Assembly (NCBI GenBank): GCA_946800325.1 | Contig: OX326960.1 | Span: 55,884,855-55,948,854 of the forward strand | Length of the DNA stretch: 64,000 nt | Direction: 5' to 3' | DNA from: Luzula sylvatica | Lineage: Eukaryota; Streptophyta; Magnoliopsida; Poales; Juncaceae | Part shown: positions 1 through 10,430 of the stretch, in pieces | How the letters are laid out: every line of letters starts with the position of its first letter | Numbering within the stretch: the stretch's first letter is position 1 | Notes under the pieces: generated by a model | Seen by the model: the letters and a program-made list of their open reading frames with translations, nothing else | Told to the model about the DNA's origin: nothing | Database searches by the model: none | Translations under genes and position numbers: made by a program

Positions 1-129
1 TTCAATTGTTTTGCTTTTCATTTGTTTAACTGTGATATCATAACTCGATCGGTGGCTATAGAGTAAAGGATATCTTAATTTCATCTTCTCCCCCAACCCC
101 CATTCCCCTTCCCAGAAAGAAGTGTCTTC

Positions 130-2078
130 TCCTCCTCTGAGATGACACAAAATGTTGGCTTGGAAAAATGCTTTGTCTTTCTGTAAAATTTTACAGAAGT
201 AAGAGAGTTTTGGATTTTTTAAATTGAGATCAATGGTTGGATTTAATGATGGAATTAAGCTTTGCCAGTTTAAGCCACTTGGGTGGTTATATTTCCAGTG
301 CCATTTAAGCAACATAGCTCTGTTAAAGACCTCTAAATCGAGGAGGCCTAATCCCCCTCCCTTTTTTGGCATGCAGACACTCTGCCAAACTACTAAAGGA
401 TAGCCTACATTAGAGGTACCTTTCAAAAGAAATTCCCTCCTTATCTTATCAATCTCCTTAATTACCCATTTGGGAAATTTAAACACTTGAAGGTAATATG
501 TGGCTAGAGATGTCAGTGCAGAATTGATTAATACAATTCTACCTGACATGTTTAATATTGAGCCTTGCCATCCTTCTATTTTCCTCTTGAATTTTTCTAT
601 TATTTCTCTGAAAAACTCTTTATTTGGTTTCTTAAAATGAAGAGGATACCCTAAGTATTTAAATGGAAGGTCTTTTTTAGGGCATCCTATTTCATTTTCT
701 ATGTTTTTAATGTTTTCAACTCTTTCTTCTTCTCTTCTTCTATCTCCTACTACTGTGAATTCTGATTTATCATAATTGATAGTGAGACATGATGAGTTAC
801 CAAATGCATTAAGAACCAATTTGAGTCTTCTCACTTGTGGAATTTCTGGTTTGATCAAAAACAAAGAATCATCTGCATAAAACAGAGCATTCTCAGCTTC
901 TTTAATTGGTTTTTCAATGATTCCTCTCTTACTCATTTGTTCCAGTATTCTTCCCAAAGTGTCCATGGCAATTATAAAGAGATGTGGGGAAAGTGGTCAC
1001 CTTGCCTTACCCCCCTTTTCAAATGTATTGTCTTGCCAGGGATACCATTGAGTAGTATTTTTGCTTTGTCTTGAAAGGATATGTTAGTGACCCAATTGAT
1101 CCAAGTGGAACCAAAGCCCCTGGCTTTGAGTACTTGGATCATGAAAGGCCATGAAATTGTATCGAAAGATTTATGAATATCAGCTTTAAAGAGAAGCAAA
1201 GGTTTATTATATGTGTGGGAAATATGGGTTACCTCTCTGGCATAAACTAAACACTCACTGATTTCTCTCTTTTCAATAAAACCTAATTGGTTTGGAAGAA
1301 TAATTTGGTTTATAACAGATTTAAGTCTGTTGGAAAGAATTTTTGAAAAAATCTTTTGCATACCAGTGATTAGGCTTATTGGTCTGTAATCCTTAGGCAA
1401 AAGGGGATTTTTCTTTTTTGGAATTAAGGTTATGAAAGATAAGGCTGCATCACCTAAACTCTCATTTGGGTTATGGTTTTGTAGAATTGAGATGATCTCA
1501 TTCCTCAGATAAGGCCAATAAGCCTTGAAGAATTCCCCATTCCATCCATCTGGGCCTGGAGACTTGTTTGGTTTCCAGGTTTTAATCACATCATCAACTT
1601 CCTCAGGGGATATTGGTTCATCTAGTTGCCTTAGGATGATTGCCTCATTCTGAAAGATACTGGACATGTCCAGTTGGGGAATTTCAGGGTTGATTTGTGG
1701 CTCTTTTCCCATTAAGTCCCTATAAAAAGAAAAAAGCAAGTTAGCTTTGTCTTTATGATTTGTTACCTCTGACTCATCGTGTGGATTGGTTAAAGCAGGA
1801 ATCATCAGTTTGCATTTTTGCTGAGTTGCCTGTCTGTGAAAGAATCTGGTGTTTTGATCACCTTCCATTGCCCATTGAAGCTTGGCTCTTTGCTTCCAAT
1901 GATCTTCCTTCTCTCTTACTATGTCTCCTAATCTCCTCTTGGCAGTAGCTCTCAGCCACTTCTCTTCTTTTCTTAATCTTCTACTTTCTTCTGCCTTATC
2001 TATAATTTCAATTACTTGCTTACAATTGATACTATGCTGCTTTAGATTAATCCCTCTAATCTTCTTCCATTTATTCAA
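130..2078 (-). pseudogene. LINE ORF2 reverse transcriptase domain, frameshifted
   Basis: The minus strand encodes an RVT_1-type reverse transcriptase. It has KSPGPDGWNGEFFKAYW, FITLIPKK, KDYRPISLI, the first catalytic block FKADIHKSFDTISW and GVRQGD. The frame is then lost by a small indel near 1000. In another frame it resumes with the catalytic FYADD box (about 870-890), NYDKSEFT and the LGYPL block, and continues to FKFPKW around 480. The remainder of RT towards the zinc-finger region is recognisable down to about 130. The indel falls between two conserved motifs, so no functional enzyme can be made from this copy. Confidence 0.88.
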
Positions 2079-2079
2079 T

Positions 2080-2898
2080 TTACCCCCCTAATTCTTTCAT
2101 TTTCTGATTGAAGTGGGAGATATTTGAAGAGGGATTGTCTCTTAAGTGTTGAATGATCAATTGATTAGCTTCTGGATTCCCAATCCAAGCATTTTCAAAT
2201 CTAAAAGATGGATGAGAGGGAAATGAACTGTTGGCTGAGAATAATATGGGAGAATGGTCTGAGCATGTGTTTATTAATGCAGATTGGGAACCATTTGGGA
2301 ATTTATCAGCCCATTTCAGGTTATATAGAAACCTGTCAAGCTTGGCTTTTGCTACTGAGCTTGTCCATGTGAATTCTTTACCATGTAGTGGCAGGTTTAT
2401 TAGCTCTTGTGAATCAATGAAGGCATTGAATTTCATGGATTCTTGCCACTGTTTCATGGATGTGTTTGATCTCTCTTCTTTAGAGCACACCATGTTGAAG
2501 TCTCCCATTATGAGCCAAGGATCTTTTACTATAGCTCCAATCCCTTCTAATTCACTTATGAATTCCTCTTTTTCTGCCTCACCTTGAGGTCCATAAACTC
2601 CAGTAATGGAAATCAAAGTGTTATCCCATTTGCACTTTAATGAAGCAGTGATAGATTGGTTCCTGATTTGAGAGTTAATAAGCTGGAAGAGATCACTTCT
2701 CCATGACATCATTATCCCCCCTGAAGCTCCTATTGAATTCAGAGTAATGAAGTATCTATGATCATGAGGTACCATTTCTTTCTGAATCTGTGAATTAATG
2801 AATTATATGATTGGATTTTTGTTTCTTGTAAACAAATGATATCTAGATTTTGGTCCCTTCGATTGTATACATTATAAAAATTAATACTATGTGATCCA
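2080..2898 (-). pseudogene. LINE ORF2 N-terminal endonuclease/exonuclease/phosphatase domain
   Basis: In L1 elements this domain nicks target DNA to prime reverse transcription. The minus-strand translation shows DIICLQETK at about 2820-2850. After a frame break near 2760 come GGIMMSW, TGVYGPQ, the catalytic GDFNMV motif and, near the end, the SDHSPILF motif; both motifs are typical of LINE endonucleases. The usual beginning of the domain (a WN.RGL motif) is absent and replaced by unrelated serine-rich sequence from the flanking repeats. A stop near 2080 separates it from the RT frame. Family assignment is firm; function is lost. Confidence 0.88.
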
Positions 2899-2954
2899 CT
2901 TTCTAACAGAAAGAAAATAGTTCTTGTAAGTTGTACCTCAATTTTGTGAAGAGA

Positions 2955-3150
2955 GGAAGAGGAGGGTGAACTCGCGTCACTCGTCGGACTCAGAAGAAGG
3001 AGAGTAAGGGGCGTCATTACTCGTCAGACTCAGAAGAGGGAGAATAAGGGGCGTCGTCACTCATTCGTTACTCGTCGATTTTGGAACGTCATCGTCAATC
3101 GTCAGTCATCACAGACTCGGAAGAGGGAGGAGAGTAAGGGGTTTGGCATG
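2955..3150. repeat. Imperfect tandem repeats built on ACTCGTCAGACTCAGAAGAGG
   Basis: Three to four degenerate copies of a unit of about 40 bp (containing CGTCACTCGTC, then GACTCAGAAG, then GGAGAGTAAGGGGCGTC) follow one another. They lie at the 5' edge of the minus-strand LINE and contribute the serine-rich residues in front of its endonuclease. They could be remains of a LINE 5' UTR or unrelated flanking DNA; the sequence does not decide. Confidence 0.6.
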
Positions 3151-3235
3151 GGCAGGTTTTGAGTGGTAAGAGGAATGAGGGAGAACGATTGAATGGACGG
3201 TATTTTACTATTTATAAATGTAGAAGAAATTTTTT

Positions 3236-4770
3236 TATGGAGAGGGCTAAAAAAGCACGGATATTATTTATCTAAATGGTCTAATTGTTGTTTACCGAAG
3301 GAATTTGGAGGACTTGGAATTTAAAATCTAGAGAAATTTAATAATTCTTTATTAATTAAATGGATATGGAATTATTATAATCTATCAGAGGAGAATATAA
3401 AATGGAACGATTTGGTTGGAAAATTACAAAATTTTGGATTTATGGATTATAAGTATGACCCAAAATTATCATATTTTTGGAATGATATTATTAAATTATT
3501 GAAGGCCTTTAGAGATCATTCTAAATTCAGAGTTGGAAATGGAAAAGAGATAAATTTTTGGATGGATAATTGGATGGGGGAAAAATTAGTTTTGAAATAT
3601 CCTAAATTATATTCATATGTGCAATGCTATGATCTAACCCTAAATGATGTGATTAACGAATTAATAGATGCAGAAATACATACCATTTTGAATGTTCGAA
3701 ATCCTCTATCCATAGAAGATGAGAATCAATTGCAGGATTTATATCAAACTTGCTCAGTATGTCCACTGGTACCAGCAATGAAAGACCATGTTCAATGGAT
3801 TGGTAAATCAAAAGAAAAATTTACAGTTAGTGCTTGTTATAAGAGGAAATCTGGCACATATAGAGAGGAATTTAAATTAATCTGGAGAATTAAATTACCT
3901 GGAAGGATTCATATCTTTTTGTGACTAATTGCTCAGAATAAGATTTCTACAATTGATAATCTGAAGAAAAAAAAAGGTTGGATTTTACCAAATCGGTGCG
4001 TATTGGGCAAGAAGAATGAAGAAACGGTGAATCATATCTTACAAGATTGTCCTTTTACTCTTCTCGTGTGGGGGAAGGTTAATTCATTACTGAAATTGAA
4101 TCTGCATCGAAATCCATATCCATTTCGGGTCATTTTCTCTATACAAGCTTCAATTGAATTAAAACAAATAATAAGCTTACTGATTTTTCATATTTGGAAA
4201 GAAAGATGCCGTATAATCTTCCAAAACAATGAGCTATCAGAGAAACGGGTTGTGGATATACTTCTTCGGGAACAAAATGAGATAAATATGGCGTATGGGC
4301 TGAATTGGATGAGCGACGAAGATGGGATCGAAAGATCAATGGCCTAGAGCTGGTATTGAGAAGAGTATGTAAGGAGAAAGAGAGGATTTTCATGGTGTGA
4401 GGAGTAGCTTGAGGTAATGAAAAGGCGAAATGGTCGGAAATAAGGGTGTTGAGGAAGAAGGAATGATGTGATAATCGAAATTTGCAAATCCTGATTATTA
4501 AGGAGATGTTAAAAGACGGGAAACCAATTCTGAATTAATCAATTAATACTAGAGTTGGAAAAGAGGGCAGCTGGGTAAGGATTTGGGAGATGGAAAAGAA
4601 TAGTAATATAATGATATTTACTAATGTGTAATTTGTAATGCTTTTGTATTTTGAATATATATTTTTGTGATGTTGGGGTTGTTTAACCCCAATAGAGGCT
4701 GTAAAAAACTAATTTTAATTAAATAATAGAAGTGAGACTTATGAGCCCACTCTATTTTGATCAAAAAAAA
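3236..4770 (+). mobile_element. 5'-truncated LINE (3' end only), copy in arm A
   Basis: The plus strand encodes only the C-terminal part of a LINE ORF2, followed by a 3' UTR with an AATAAT-rich, A-rich end near 4761-4770. It starts within the region downstream of RT (FGGLGI, then LLIKWIW), so more than half of the element is missing, as expected for 5' truncation during target-primed reverse transcription. A stop after IHIFL at 3924 breaks the frame. Its 3' half recurs almost unchanged at 37875-38780 as part of the segmental duplication, so it is older than the duplication. Confidence 0.85.
3412..4347 (+). pseudogene. LINE ORF2 C-terminal region with zinc-binding RT domain (zf-RVT)
   Basis: Visible blocks are NFWMDNWMGEKL, WIGKSKEKFTVSACY, then WRIKLPGRIHIF, then a stop at 3922-3924. 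A second frame follows with ILPNRCVLGKK, ETVNHILQDCPFTLLVWGKV and FHIWKERCRIIFQN. The C...H...C spacing and the WKERC motif are those of the zf-RVT region at the end of plant LINE ORF2. The frame ends at 4345-4347. There is no RT core here, so it cannot mobilise itself. Confidence 0.85.
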
Positions 4771-4884
4771 ATAATACTATTTAGGTTTAGGTCAAGTGTT
4801 ACTTTGCGGGCTGGTGGATAAGCTGGGTTTTATTGGACTAATATGTAAATAAATTAATTTTGGAGGGTTTATTTGCAAAATATT

Positions 4885-5040
4885 TCGAACTCGAGCTGGC
4901 TCGCAAGCCGAACATCATCCGCCTCGAGCTGGCTCGGCTCGGCTCAAATTGGTTCGAGCTAATTTTCGAGCGAGCTATTTTCAAACGATTTTCGAGCCGA
5001 ACTCGAACGAGCGTCGTGCTCGAGTTTTTTTTGTTAGCCC
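4885..5040. repeat. GAGC/GCTC-rich block
   Basis: A locally GC-rich stretch dense in GAGC and GCTCG words (CTCGAGCTGGCTCG, CGAGCGAGC, GAGCCGAACTCGAACGAGC) inside otherwise AT-rich DNA. Such blocks occur in plant mobile-element remnants, but I cannot assign a family. The same block is at 38890-39047 in arm C. The small reading frame across it is compositional and unlikely to be a gene. Confidence 0.5.
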
Positions 5041-6177
5041 TAGGTAAAAGTATGGATTTCGATTCCCTGTTTTAGTAGAAACTATAATTCAGTTCTATAG
5101 TTTGCTAATTTATTTTGGGAAATTAAAAAAAAAACCTGCTTTTTCTGGATATTATAAAAAAAACTCCTATCTTTTTGGAAACTCCAAAAAACTTTTTCTA
5201 CCAAATTTTTATTTTCAAATATCCTCATATAAGGTTAAAACTAACCATTGATGATATTAAAAAAATTTATGAGCAAAATATCTTTCTTTTCTACATATGT
5301 AGTAACTAAAAGAAAATTTTGTTATTTTTTATAAGGGTATCTTGGTCAAAAAAATTTAACATCATCCATGATTAGTTTTAACTCGTAAAAATTAACATAA
5401 AAAAAAATTAACTTCTCACCAATATATACTTAGATGTATAAGATATTATATCTTTTAAAATGTAAGATTATTTTTGTTAGATATAATATATTTTTTCGAA
5501 TTATATTTTTGTAAAGGTGTGATTTTTTTTTATTAACAATATGTTTCTTTTACGAGACAATGATATCTCTTTGAATATAAATATACTGCTCCGAATATAT
5601 TTAGTATACATTTTCATAATAGAAATTTTTACCTTTCTAATATTAGCATATTTATTATATTGATTTTCAATCACATTGAACTTTACTATTAGATATAATA
5701 TATCTTATTTAAATATCAACATTTTTTTACAAGATTTTTTAGTAGGACTACACACAACACTTGATAAATAAATAAATACACATCAACATTTATATTATTC
5801 TTTGAATTAATAAATCTTGTTTATTACAAATCATCATGATAAATAAAGAAATACACAACACAATGAATAACTTTCATAATACATACATTTCTTTTGCCTT
5901 TTATTCCATAAATATTGGTTTTTGTCAATTAATATTCGCACACTGATAATCAAGCACACCATTTCAGATATAAAATACATTACCATTTCAGATATCAGTT
6001 TGATTGTTTGATATATATTCCAAGCATGCTTTTATTAAAAAAAAGAACAAATACTCATTTCTGTTAAGTTTAGAGGAAGAGATAGATAAAAAATATTTTG
6101 TATATCTTTTTATATATTACAATCGCAAAGCTCGTCTTTTTATACATTCCTAATGACTATCTTTAATTATTTACTTA
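5041..6177. other. AT-rich stretch without a recognisable gene
   Basis: Very AT-rich DNA with no open frame resembling a gene and no clear element ends. It is repeated, in part or whole, in arms B and C. Position about 5639-5650 corresponds to the point where arm B was invaded by a LINE. Confidence 0.6.
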
Positions 6178-6260
6178 CATGCCACCTAAGCTACCTAACT
6201 TTGTGTTACTAATGGTGCCACCTAAGCTACCTAACTTTGTGTTACTAATGGTGTCACCTA
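6178..6260. repeat. 36-bp tandem duplication private to arm A
   Basis: The words GCCACCTAAGCTACC and TAACTTTGTGTTACTAATGG appear twice in tandem here but once in arm B (about 33550-33590) and once in arm C (about 40187-40222). It is therefore a post-duplication change and marks A as independently evolving. Confidence 0.85.
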
Positions 6261-6384
6261 TGCTAACTACCTTTGTACAAGACATCTCCATTTTGATCAC
6301 TAACAATTTTCCTCGTCTCAATATTTTTTATTTTTATTATCGAAAAAAGTATTTTTTTTTTTTGTTATTTCTATTTACCAACAG

Positions 6385-6633
6385 CTTATATGGCAAGACT
6401 ATATTTTGAGATCACTTTATATAATAGTATCCGAGTAAATGTATAAAATTTATAAATATTGTACTATCATGAAGGATTATTTTTTATTTACTTGTGTGTT
6501 TTTCTTTGAGCTTTACGAGCTCCTCTTGTGCTTTCATCAGCCTGTTAAATCAAAATGCTCGATTTTCGTAACCAGTCTTCAAGGTGTAAAATAAAACAAA
6601 TCAAATATTAATCAGTATACCTCATTCGTAAAT
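6385..6633 (-). other. Arm A-specific replacement covering the kinase 3' end
   Basis: Between the shared sequence TTACCAACAG (ending about 6384) and CACGGGCGGAACATT (from about 6634), arm A has about 249 bp unrelated to the roughly 179 bp found at the same place in arms B and C (C: 40360-40537). On the minus strand the A version contains a candidate intron (GTATAC at about 6620; TTTAACAG near 6542-6549) followed by a short frame, LMKAQEELVKLKEKHTSK, ending in TAA. That frame resembles a terminal coiled-coil exon and may be the ancestral end of the gene, but exon 11 already has an in-frame TGA before this intron. Confidence 0.6.
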
Positions 6634-8988
6634 CACGGGCGGAACATTTTGCGCCAAGAGAACCGATGGAGTTGAATTAAATGTAGATTGGCGTGACATG
6701 ACCTGCAGGCTATAGCTCTTTTTCATCACAGATGAACTAATGACCGTCTATTAATTAAACAAATGTGCATTAATTAATTGATTAATTAATTAATTAATTA
6801 ATTAAAATATATTAGCATACAATATTCTATTTAGTTACCTTTTCTTTATCGAAATCGGCACTTTCGGATGTAATTCTGAAACGGCCTCTCTGTTGTATAG
6901 CTGTCGGTTTCACTTTTTCTTCCTCGCAGTTTAAACACGCATTGTTGTTGTTGGGGGGAGTGGTGGTGGTGGCGGCGTTGCTGCTTTCTGCTTCGGTTTC
7001 ATGAGTACAAACAGGAGCGTTTGATCCGCTACTTCCCGATGCTTCGTCTTGTGAATTTTCCGGAGATTTATCTGCCATTGGATACAGTTCGAATATACTA
7101 CCCTCTGGAGATTTATCTTGCGGAGCCGCAACATCCTCATCTGGGAGCTGTATTGATTAAAATTAAAAAAAAATTAAAATACACAATTGAAAAATAAATA
7201 TATCAAAATATCAATTGGTTGAAATTTTACAAGTGAGGCTTGAGCCTTTATTTCCTCCATGTCAAAGTTCCATCCACTAATTCCTCTTTTATATTCATTC
7301 TACACACAAAATAAACAAAAAATAATTAATAGGTTTCAATTTTAAATTATTTAATTAGAGAATATAAATGTAAATATATATATATATATATATACTTGAG
7401 AGAGCTCTTCCTTCTCGTTAGCAGCCATTTTGTTCTGTTCCAGCAAGGATTGTTCCTTGTCCTATATTAATTAAACAACAAATTAAATCCAGTCAAATGA
7501 ATATCAAATATAATGAATAATTAGTAGGTACTTTGAGAGCTTGATATTGGTCACCAAGTGTGGGCAAGCCGTCTAATAATCTCCTGTTGATATAATCTCG
7601 AGATTTGGCTTGCTTGAAGAAAGGATGTTTTAGTAGCTTCTTAGCGGTTGGCCTTCTCGTCGGGTCTTTCACCAAACACGTTGCGATCATTTTCTTGAAA
7701 TTCTGTTCATAATCACATTGTATATAGTTAGTTAATTGTTATTGGTGATGATTATTAACGCGTTGTATATATTTTACGAACTATTATACCTTCGAGAATC
7801 TGCTTTTGTCCCTTTCACAGTCGAGGCCGGGTGGAGGATTTTGCAACGTCATGAGCAAGACCTGTATAAATTGAAAAATATAAATTAATTAATTAGAAAT
7901 ATATTGTTTGATACTTAATATTTTTTTTATACGTAACTAATTATTTATATACCTTCATTGGAGGGTACTTCGAAAATGGAGCATGGCCGTGAGCGAGTTC
8001 CAATGCAGTTATTCCAAAGGACCATATATCAGCTCTGTATAATTGAAATAATTGCAATAAATTAGCATTTATAAATTTTGATAATTTGAAGATAAATAAA
8101 TATAATTGACAAAAAATATATTAAAAAAATTACTTATAATCGTAGCCCTTTTTCTGTTCCAACACTTCGGGTGCCATCCTATGTATTGCAACAAATAAAT
8201 AAACCACGAAACGCATAAATTAATTTCATACGCGCATATAAATCAATCAATCAATAGTATAAATATATACCAGCAAGGTGTGCCAACGAAAGTATTTCGA
8301 TATCGCATCCTATCGCCGGTTTCGAAAAGGCAGGCCGAAACCCCAAAATCGCCGAGCTTTGTTCCTCCGCTTGGATCCACCAATATGTTTCCAGCCTAAA
8401 ACAAATCATGCTAAAAAATAATTATTATAATTACACGAATAATCTTAAATGTAGCTCCGAATGGAGGAATTATATTAATTACCTTAACATCGCGATGAAT
8501 ATAGCCGTGTTCGTGCAGATAATCCAAGGCCTTGAGTACATCCTTAAGAATGGTAGCAATTGTGTTCTCCTCGAGGCCAGTGGTGAAAGAAGACTTCATC
8601 ACGTGAAGACACGATCCTCCTGCCATGTATGGCATCACAACCCACAGTGTTTCCTTATGTACGAAAGAACAATGTGCTTTCAACACATTCGGATGATCGA
8701 TTAAGAGCAAGGTTTTGGCCTCCCGCATTACATTGTTCTGCATTGAACAAACAAATTGAATAATTGAATAACTAATTACACGATTCAAAAATCCCATTTG
8801 GAGAACATTGATAAGAAATTGATGATTACCAGATCACAATTATCCCTCTCGAAATCAAGAACCTTGATGGCTACCATCTCGTTCAATGGAACACAAAGAG
8901 CACGATGCACAGCTGCACTGACGCCATGGCCTACCTCCTCGTAAAGCTCGTAGGCATCAGCATTCATTGGATACTGCTTCTTCTCCAT
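6622..8988 (-). CDS. STE20/GCK-type Ser/Thr protein kinase, copy A (altered C-terminus)
   Basis: Predicted serine/threonine kinase of the plant SPS1/STE20 (germinal-centre kinase II, OSR1-like) family that includes BLUS1. Coding exons (minus): 8988-8830, 8737-8483, 8395-8271, 8178-8134, 8034-7953, 7861-7790, 7702-7532, 7461-7396, 7299-7231, 7147-6839, 6747-6622, all with GT/AG introns; about 492 aa. The kinase domain shows the glycine loop GHGVSAAV (20-27), VAIK Lys42, HRD (134-136), DFG (154-156), the phosphorylation loop NTFVGTPCW and APE (182-184). After the domain comes the family-typical [23 protein letters not shown] low-complexity T/N-rich tail lies in exon 10. Exon 11 ends early in VPPVIYE and TGA because the 3' segment differs from B and C. 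Exon 10 has one Thr fewer than in B and C. Probably translatable, but with a shortened tail. Confidence 0.85.
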
Positions 8989-9074
8989 AATTCCCTAATC
9001 CTCAAAATCTTAATCTTCAATCTTCTCTTCTTTTAGGTGAAATCAATGATCTTTTTACAAGCACGGCAGCAAGG

Positions 9075-9081
9075 TTTTATA
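9075..9081 (-). promoter_or_regulatory. Candidate TATA box of kinase copy A
   Basis: TATAAAA on the minus strand, 87 bp upstream of the ATG at 8988. The leader between them is purine-rich (AAAAGAAGAGAAGATTGAAG). The same motif at the same distance is present in copies B and C. Confidence 0.5.
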
Positions 9082-9089
9082 TCGGGATT

Positions 9090-10069
9090 ATTACGGTTTC
9101 TAGGCCCCCGTGAGGAAGACGAGAACTGTGTCTTTGTTTGTTGCTTTTGTTTTTGTTTCCCGATTTTTTGTTCGTTGTTGCCATTTCCGCGCGGCGTTGC
9201 TGAGAAGACCCCCTATCAATCATCTTCATTTTCAACAAAACTGGAGAATTCGTGTGTACAATAAAATGGCAAATGGCACATAGTAACTTGTTTATTCTAG
9301 AAACAACTGGAGAGAAGTCCAACGCAAAGGCGAGGCGTCGGGGATTTGAATTTTGAATAGATTTGGTTTCTCATGAGCTGATAAAAGACAACACATGTTA
9401 AGAGTATATAGATTGGAAATTAAATGTGAGACGGGTGCATGTAATGTTTTGAGTTTGCCGTTGATGGTCCAAAATCAAATGCTGTGAATTAGTCTGGTAA
9501 CGATGAATGTTGCTTAATAACTAATCCAAACCTTTTAATTTGTTTATCTGTTTTTAGGAATTTATGTGTGTCTGTTTTTTTATCTGTGTTTAGGAATTTC
9601 GGTGTGTTATGTAATCACAATCATTTAACTGTCAAATTGTGATTTTAAATATTATAAATTTTGATCATTTATTAATTATTACTTTTTTAAGTTATAATTT
9701 TTTAAACATTTTTATTTTACTTTTAAATTTGAATATTACCTCAAAGTAATAAAAATGTTTACTATGATTATTCGTGGTTCACGTGATTTGAGTCTAATTA
9801 ATTTTTTCATTCTAAATATGTTTACTTGACATATTTAAATTGAAATTTATATATATGATACAAGAAACTTAATATATAATCAGAGAAAATATAAATCAAA
9901 TATTGTTAATAGTTTTAAGATTTTTAATTTTAAAAATTAATGAAATATATTATTAGTTTGAATTCTTCTTTTAGTACGAACTCTGTATTAGAATAGTTTC
10001 AACATAAGTTTTTTTTTTTGGATAAAATATGAACAGAAAAATAATGTAAGAAAATACAATACATATTTA
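9090..10069. other. Upstream region of kinase copy A, no gene seen
   Basis: A region repeated in B and C. The first 250 bp are GC-richer (GCGCGGCGTTGC, CGAGGCGTCGGGG) and may include proximal promoter sequence. The rest is AT-rich with no recognisable coding or element structure. The 81-codon frame overlapping 9077-9322 spans the candidate TATA box, so it is unlikely to belong to the kinase transcript. Confidence 0.5.
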
Positions 10070-10430
10070 TGTTGGTTCAAATTTTCTAGGGTTTGATTAT
10101 CTCAAAATAATATCGATAGTACTAATCAATTTGCGTAAGTGACATTTGTAGACATAAAAGACGTAGTCCGCAAAAGGATCAAAAGAAGAATCAAGACGTC
10201 CAAAAACAATCAAGAACGATAAAGAATCAAGACATCGAAGATCATCAAATCATCACCTCAAATAACCAATAGGTATTCCCAAACTTGTCATTGGAATAAT
10301 TAAAATCAAGAAAATAAGTTGATTATATTCAAAACAATACAAAACTAAAGTATACATGTCTTAAGTCATGTTCGTCATGACGCATAATATCATGCGTCAT
10401 GACGCACCTACAAGTCATACAAAATAATCT
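10070..10430 (-). mobile_element. LTR-end remnant (TGTTGGTT family), copy in arm A
   Basis: Begins TGTTGGTTCAAATTTTCTAGG and matches, with substitutions, the terminal 100-150 bp of the solo LTR at 53971-55377 (shared AACCAACA end and adjacent TTTGATTAT..TCAAAA and AGTACTAAT words). It contains two copies of a CGTCATGACG dyad at about 10372-10407; the first is mutated at its outer edge (TTCGTC instead of TGCGTC). The other LTR end was not found, so this is a fragment older than the A/B/C duplication. Confidence 0.6.

Larger units (their letters stand above)
1..2900 (-). mobile_element. L1-type LINE, decayed, runs off the left edge
   Basis: On the minus strand this stretch reads endonuclease, then reverse transcriptase, then the start of the C-terminal region, the standard order of plant L1 LINE ORF2. 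The 3' part lies outside the window. The 5' part is missing: no ORF1 is seen, and the endonuclease begins abruptly near its LQETK motif. At least two frame breaks are visible, near 2760 (inside the endonuclease) and near 1000 (just after the RT motif GVRQGD). It is a dead copy. The plus-strand frames over it are shadows. Confidence 0.9.

Noticed and set aside
4860..5075. Frames over the GAGC-rich block
   Set aside because: Composition-driven, with no start context and no domain.
8408..8704. 98-codon frame antisense to kinase exon 2 (three copies)
   Set aside because: It is exactly antisense to conserved kinase coding sequence and intron; its conservation is explained by the sense strand and by the duplication.
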